Source: Bryum argenteum
Lineage: Eukaryota; Streptophyta; Bryopsida; Bryales; Bryaceae
Direction: 5' to 3'
Length of the DNA stretch: 64,000 nucleotides
NCBI GenBank assembly: GCA_037043015.1
Contig: CM073327.1
Coordinates: 5,004,727-5,068,726 of the forward strand
Shown: piece after piece, positions 59,674 to 64,000 of the stretch
Layout: every line of letters begins with the position of its first letter
How positions within the stretch are numbered: position 1 is the stretch's first letter
Position numbers and translations under genes: made by a program
Notes under the pieces: model-generated
The model's input: the letters and a program-made list of their open reading frames with translations, nothing else
Told to the model about the DNA's origin: nothing
The model's database searches: none

Positions 59674-61178
59674 CTACACAGATCTACATATCTTTTTCTC
59701 GTAAAAGACGTGCAATGGATTTGGTGCAATGTGGTCTGAAAGGTGATGATAGATCTTCTCTTCGACCACCTCGTCGGCCAAATCAAGCTCGTGGAACGAA
59801 TCCAGCATAGGCACATTCTCGAATGCAATAACAGCTTGAGGCACACCCGAATTCACGTTGTTCCTGTCTTGATCCGAATGCGAATTTCCCGGAATCTGTC
59901 CCCGGTTAGCGCCAGAAGAGTCGGACTCCTTCATGGAATTGAGATATGGCGAGGTCCCAGCTAACATCTCTTCGATCATCTCTTCGATCATCTCGTGTGT
60001 CATACTCTGATCGGGCATCAGGGGCCCGTTCTGGAGGCCATTAGCACGTTGCAGCATATCAAAATTCATGTTGCTGTCCTGGTTGGAATGTGAATTGCCC
60101 GGAATCGGTTCTAAATGATTGCCTAAAGGGTCGGACTCCATCCTGGAAGTGAGATACGGCGAGGACGAGACTGACATGTTGAAGTGAGCTAACGGTACAT
60201 TATTCACATTCGAATCCATGTTGCTATCCTCGCTCCGATGCACACTGTAAGGAATATGTTGCTGGTGAATACCGGAGTTGGACTCCGTCATGTAGTTGCG
60301 AGTCGGAAAGGACTGGGCTGGCATGTAGTTGCGAGTCGGAAAGGTCTGGGCTGGCATGTAGTTGCGAGTCGGAAAGGACTGGGCTGGCATGTAGTTGCGA
60401 GTCGGAAAGGACTGGGCTGGCATGTAGTTGCTAGTCGGAAAGGTCTGGGCTGGCATGTAGTTGCGAGTCGGAAAGGACTGGGCTGGCATGTAGTTGAGAG
60501 TCGGATAGGACTGCGCTGGCATGTTGAAGTGATCGAGTCCAACCGGGCAGTGGTTGTAGTAGGCGGTTGAGTTATTTGACGGCCATGCAGCATAAGTAGG
60601 CACCGGTCTACTTATCCCCGAAGGCGCATACGGATCCGGAGGAATCTGTGTTGCCAGTCCCCCTCCAAAGCTGCTGCTAGACCGTCACAAAAATGCACAA
60701 CGAACGTCAAACAGAAAACTCTGACGATATTTATGCGAAACTCAGAACCTAGTAAAATCAGTTTCCTAAAACCCAGTAGTGCTGATCGAACTTACAGGTG
60801 TGAGTTGTGCGAGGTCGAGAGTTGCTGTTGCTTTTTCTTTTTCACCAATTTCTGTGGTTTTTGTAATTTCTCTTCCTCATGCTCTGCAAACCGTTTGGAA
60901 GTCTCATCGGAAAGGATAAACAGTGGAGAGATACGATTGCTCGACAAACCGGAAAAGAGAGTAAGACCTTCGCTGTGAAGCTTGCCGATGTGGCCTCCAA
61001 GCGCCTCGTACTTCTTAAAGCTTTTTCCGCAGAAGCGGCATGAGTAAGTGTCCAGCTTCTTGTTCGGCTCGTCATTGTTATGCGTCCTGGACTTGGTTGG
61101 CTTTTGGGTTGGGTCGTGCCATGCCCTATCATCATGTTGTTGATCGTCGTCTGCTGTATGTGCTCCGGACATGTCCAT
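59674..61178 (-). CDS. Gene D: single-finger C2H2 protein with 11-aa repeat array
   Basis: Exons 60968-61178, 60796-60883 and 59674-60676 join in frame to 433 aa. The finger is Cys47, Cys50, His63, His68 with YEALGGH, so the first residue of the QALGGH signature is changed to Glu at the Q position. Exon 2 is Lys/Gln-rich. Exon 3 begins SSFGGGLATQIPPDPYAPSG and continues SRPV exactly as A's exon 3 does, then switches to the C-type region. It contains seven 11-aa repeats MPAQSFPTRNY (about residues 150-225), where C has one, and the same C-terminal MIEEMIEEM and EEKIYHHLSDHIAPN blocks. C and D are close sisters; role inferred from the finger only. Confidence 0.75.
60301..60531 (-). repeat. Seven 33-bp tandem repeats inside exon 3 of gene D
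   Basis: Head-to-tail 33-bp units with only scattered single-base differences. The reading frame is kept (11 aa per unit). The near-identity suggests recent expansion. Confidence 0.95.
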
Positions 61179-61249
61179 CGACTTCGAACTCTTACTAGTC
61201 TATCCAAGAGGCAACATCAAAAGTAAGAGATGACTTTAGGTGCACATTC

Positions 61250-62960
61250 CTCTTCGTAAGTTCGTATTACGAGAGGATGAGAGCTTTCAGCACTTAATCA
61301 CAAACATACGATATCATGAGCATCTTTCTTATCAGGGGTTCTATTTAATATGTACAGGGTTTTGCCTCGGGAAGTGAGGTACTGAAAAATGCACTCGAAG
61401 GTGGAAACCACCAGTAGCCCAACTCCCGAGATTGTTATTTTCCATTACTCCCTAATACAGGATGCTGAGTTGGTGTGTTTATGTTATTCATTTGGATCAA
61501 GCTAGTCAATTGACTCAATTCTCAATAATCTTGACAAAAGTCAAAACCAAGAAGATTTAAATTTACGACTACAATTTGGGAAGGGGTATGCCACGTTTCT
61601 TTCTCACAGACGAAACCAAAATACCCAGCATCAATGACTCCACATTGCGATCGATGCACGTGTTCACTGTCCAAAAGTTTCATTCGGAGTGGAAAGAGTT
61701 GCATACACATTCAATAAGATATTCTGAATTAAAATAATCATATAATCATATAATGATGAACTTACCCGTCCTTGTCGGTGGCTTGGGTTTTTAAGTTCGA
61801 CCCGCGAGGTTTCTTCTGCTCGGGCTTCAACGGTATCGCCATTGCGTATGCACTTCACTACGATATATCGCTTCCTCTCATAAACTATGAATCCTTGAAC
61901 TCTTGCATATCGAGTCATAAACTATCCTTAAACTCTTGTATATCGATTCGGACGAAGGGATGAATTCTTCCAGCATTGTTCACGGAAGTTCTGGGTCTGC
62001 TGGAGTATGCACCGACGGAGGAAGAAGTGAGTAAGCATTGAGTACGAAACTCAGGTCAGAATCATTCTTGATTGCCTTACGGGGAGTATAGATCATTACC
62101 CCAGCAGAAGCCTTTCAAATGTAATTATGATATACTAAAACACATCAAGTGAACGTTCTGTACAGTCGCATGCAATACCTGCACAAAATATTCGGTGGGA
62201 CCGAATGGATTTTGTGTGTGTGATGTCTAGCTCTCAGAAATATAATACAAGAACTAACTTCATCCGGAATCAATGGGTCCGTGGAAGCCTCGAACCTGCG
62301 GTACTTAGTGAAGAACATACAGCCGTTGGAATGTACGGCCGACATTACCATGGCCGGAACAAGAACCCCAACAGGAATTGGGCAAACGAGGAGAACCCCA
62401 CACGAGGAATTGGGCAAACGAGGAGAACTCCACAGTCACGAGGAATTGGTCGTAATTAGAGAAGAATAAACAGGAATCCAGTGAGGAATGAGGCAGCGTT
62501 CGTAAACTTATATCTCTTATTATTGTCATACCCTCGGTGGAACTTCTTTTTAATATCATACAGTCTTTGGACTGTGATATATGAACAATGGTCAAATAGA
62601 ATGCCCATCTTAGCCTTAATTTGTTATATACACCTGAAATGTAAATATAATCAAATGTGACTTGAGAAGAATTTGAGCATATTGTTTATATGATCAAGGA
62701 TACACTCACTCACATTTTTCTCTCACCTTACAATCCTTACATATTTATATTTTGAGTATATTTCAAGAAATATGATTATCATGAGCAATTTGAATTGCCC
62801 ACTTTCTACATGTCACATGTCACATTCCAAGCATGTGATGTCATAGAGGGTATGTTAGCCTAGTGGGTAGGTTAGCCAAGTCTGTGGGTATGTTAGCCAC
62901 TTAGCCTAGTAAGTGTAACAATAAGAGGGTTTGAATTGTATTTCAAAGAACCCATAATCA
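61250..62960. repeat. Duplicated upstream block, copy 4 (reverse orientation, behind gene D's promoter)
   Basis: Reverse complement of about 9640-11215: order and content match from the TATA region to 'gaacccataatcaag' (about 62945). It shows that gene D carries the same upstream block as A, B and X, inverted. Gene C retains only the proximal part (to about 49860). Confidence 0.85.
61342..61354 (-). promoter_or_regulatory. TATA box of gene D
   Basis: Minus-strand TACATATTAAATA, 176 bp before the start codon; altered from TATACATAAATA in A-C but in the same position. Confidence 0.5.
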
Positions 62961-62964
62961 AGAT

Positions 62965-64000
62965 TTTGAACTCAAAAGAAATATCAAATATAATTATAAT
63001 GGAGGTAGTTAAGGATAAATGCCCATATCTAGACTCTAGAGTGGATGGTTTCTTACGAAAAGACTTAATTAATAAATAAATAGAATTGTTCATGAAAAAC
63101 GGAGACACAGATACACTCTAATAAATCTTACCAAATATATATTACCAAACTAAATCCTTTTGTCAGAATTCAACTTAATATACTTTATGATGATATGATT
63201 CAAGAAACCAAAGTTAACCTCATGTATAGAGATTTAAATTATTTGGACAACAAGTTTTAATGTCGCCAAAGCATGGTCCGATACGGACTACGTGATCCAA
63301 AAGAGCAGGAATGTTACGGCAGATAGCCTTTTGTGTACCTGCCTGCTTCCGAGTTGGCGAGGACGAGGTGCCAAGTGGGTACACACAAGGCTGTCAGCTG
63401 CAACATTCCGGCTCTTTCCCATTACCGGACGTAAGCCCATAGCAGAGGGGTTTTCATCCATCACATTTGCATGTAATTCAATCGGATAGTTTTCCGTCAG
63501 ATTCGGATGTTTTCAAGCGCATTCAAAAATTCTGGGTGCATGATCGTTACACTTTATGAACCATCCTGCACCTAGCATGGGCGGATATACTTGAATTTCT
63601 TCGGGGGGTGGATTGTCCATTAGCTATTATAGAACCAGAAGCTTGAGTGCATAAGTGCATCGCCCATTTCAATGATGACATATGTGGACGACGCATCCTG
63701 ACACAGTTGAAGAAGCCATCATTTCAATGATGACAAATGTAGTCGACGCATCCTGATACAGTAAAGAAGCTATCGCGGCCTGGACCAAGAAAAAATCACT
63801 ACAGGAACAGGAGTCTCCCCGTCGTCTCTAGGAGATTGGGTCCAGAATCCGGATTCTGTATCTTCCATCCTCAGGTATAGGATCCTAGATGTATATCATC
63901 ACTTCTGAATATCTTTTCGGCTTTGGTATTGGAGTAGGCTGTTGCTTCTTCACGGCTGTTTCAAGATTACCAGTGATATAGAGAGTGCTAGGTCTCAGAG
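62965..64000. other. Intergenic DNA, nothing recognised
   Basis: A small inverted repeat ('agccttttgtgtacc' at 63327 and 'ggtacacacaaggct' at 63378) lies in a GC-richer patch, and a short direct repeat 'atttcaatgatgaca' occurs twice (63667, 63721). No gene is recognised. Confidence 0.4.

Noticed and set aside
60301..60531. CRISPR-like array (regular 33-bp repeats)
   Set aside because: Units are contiguous with no spacers and lie in frame within an exon of a eukaryotic gene.
60238..60570. Plus-strand 110-aa repeat protein (HVVASRKGLGW units)
   Set aside because: Shadow of the 33-bp repeat in gene D exon 3.

Overview
The window looks like nuclear DNA of a land plant, probably non-flowering (bryophyte or lycophyte grade). 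Reasons: introns are short (about 90-390 bp) with GT/AG ends; there is a family of single-finger C2H2 proteins with the plant-specific QALGGH signature; there is a plant-type 2-oxoglutarate/Fe(II) dioxygenase relic; the intergenic DNA is AT-rich and full of small non-autonomous DNA transposons (hAT-like, CACTA-like, TTAA-target and other MITEs) plus a tRNA-derived SINE. No bacterial operon, rRNA, tRNA or CRISPR is visible. The species cannot be named from the sequence.

Layout. 1-9 kb: repeats (a 24-bp minisatellite, a SINE, dispersed repeats, AT-rich DNA). 9.5-15.9 kb: two tandem C2H2 zinc-finger genes on the plus strand (A, 356 aa, 4 exons; B, 246 aa, 3 exons), each behind a long shared upstream block with a TATA box. 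17.9-21.4 kb: a third copy of that upstream block and of a short 3' flank, but with an unrelated two-exon coding cassette (X) between them. 21.7-23.2 kb: a broken 2OG dioxygenase gene on the minus strand with a MITE in an intron. 24-27 kb: a MITE, a G-rich tract, otherwise nothing recognised. 27.8-29.7 kb: a decayed Tc1-like (DD34E) transposon interrupted by a hAT-type MITE. 29.8-31.4 kb: an intact three-exon phosphatidylserine decarboxylase-family gene on the minus strand (431 aa). 32.7-33.3 kb: a 239-bp inverted repeat. 33.9-47.8 kb: a dense nest of MITEs, a segmental duplication with a minus-strand peptide-coding relic family, and three TTAA-flanked elements, one an 883-bp near-perfect hairpin. 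48.2-49.5, 53.1-55.0 and 59.7-61.2 kb: three more zinc-finger loci on the minus strand (C, 374 aa; E, pseudogene; D, 433 aa). The right edge mirrors the upstream block of the left edge.

The most distinctive feature is the zinc-finger cluster. Four open genes and one pseudogene share the N-terminal finger exon, a Gln/Lys-rich second exon and the promoter, but carry two unrelated C-terminal regions, each with an in-frame tandem peptide repeat whose copy number differs sharply between sister copies. In a further unit the finger coding part is replaced altogether. For all four open genes the exon lengths sum to whole codons at the splice sites proposed here, which is good internal support. The PS decarboxylase model passes the same test.
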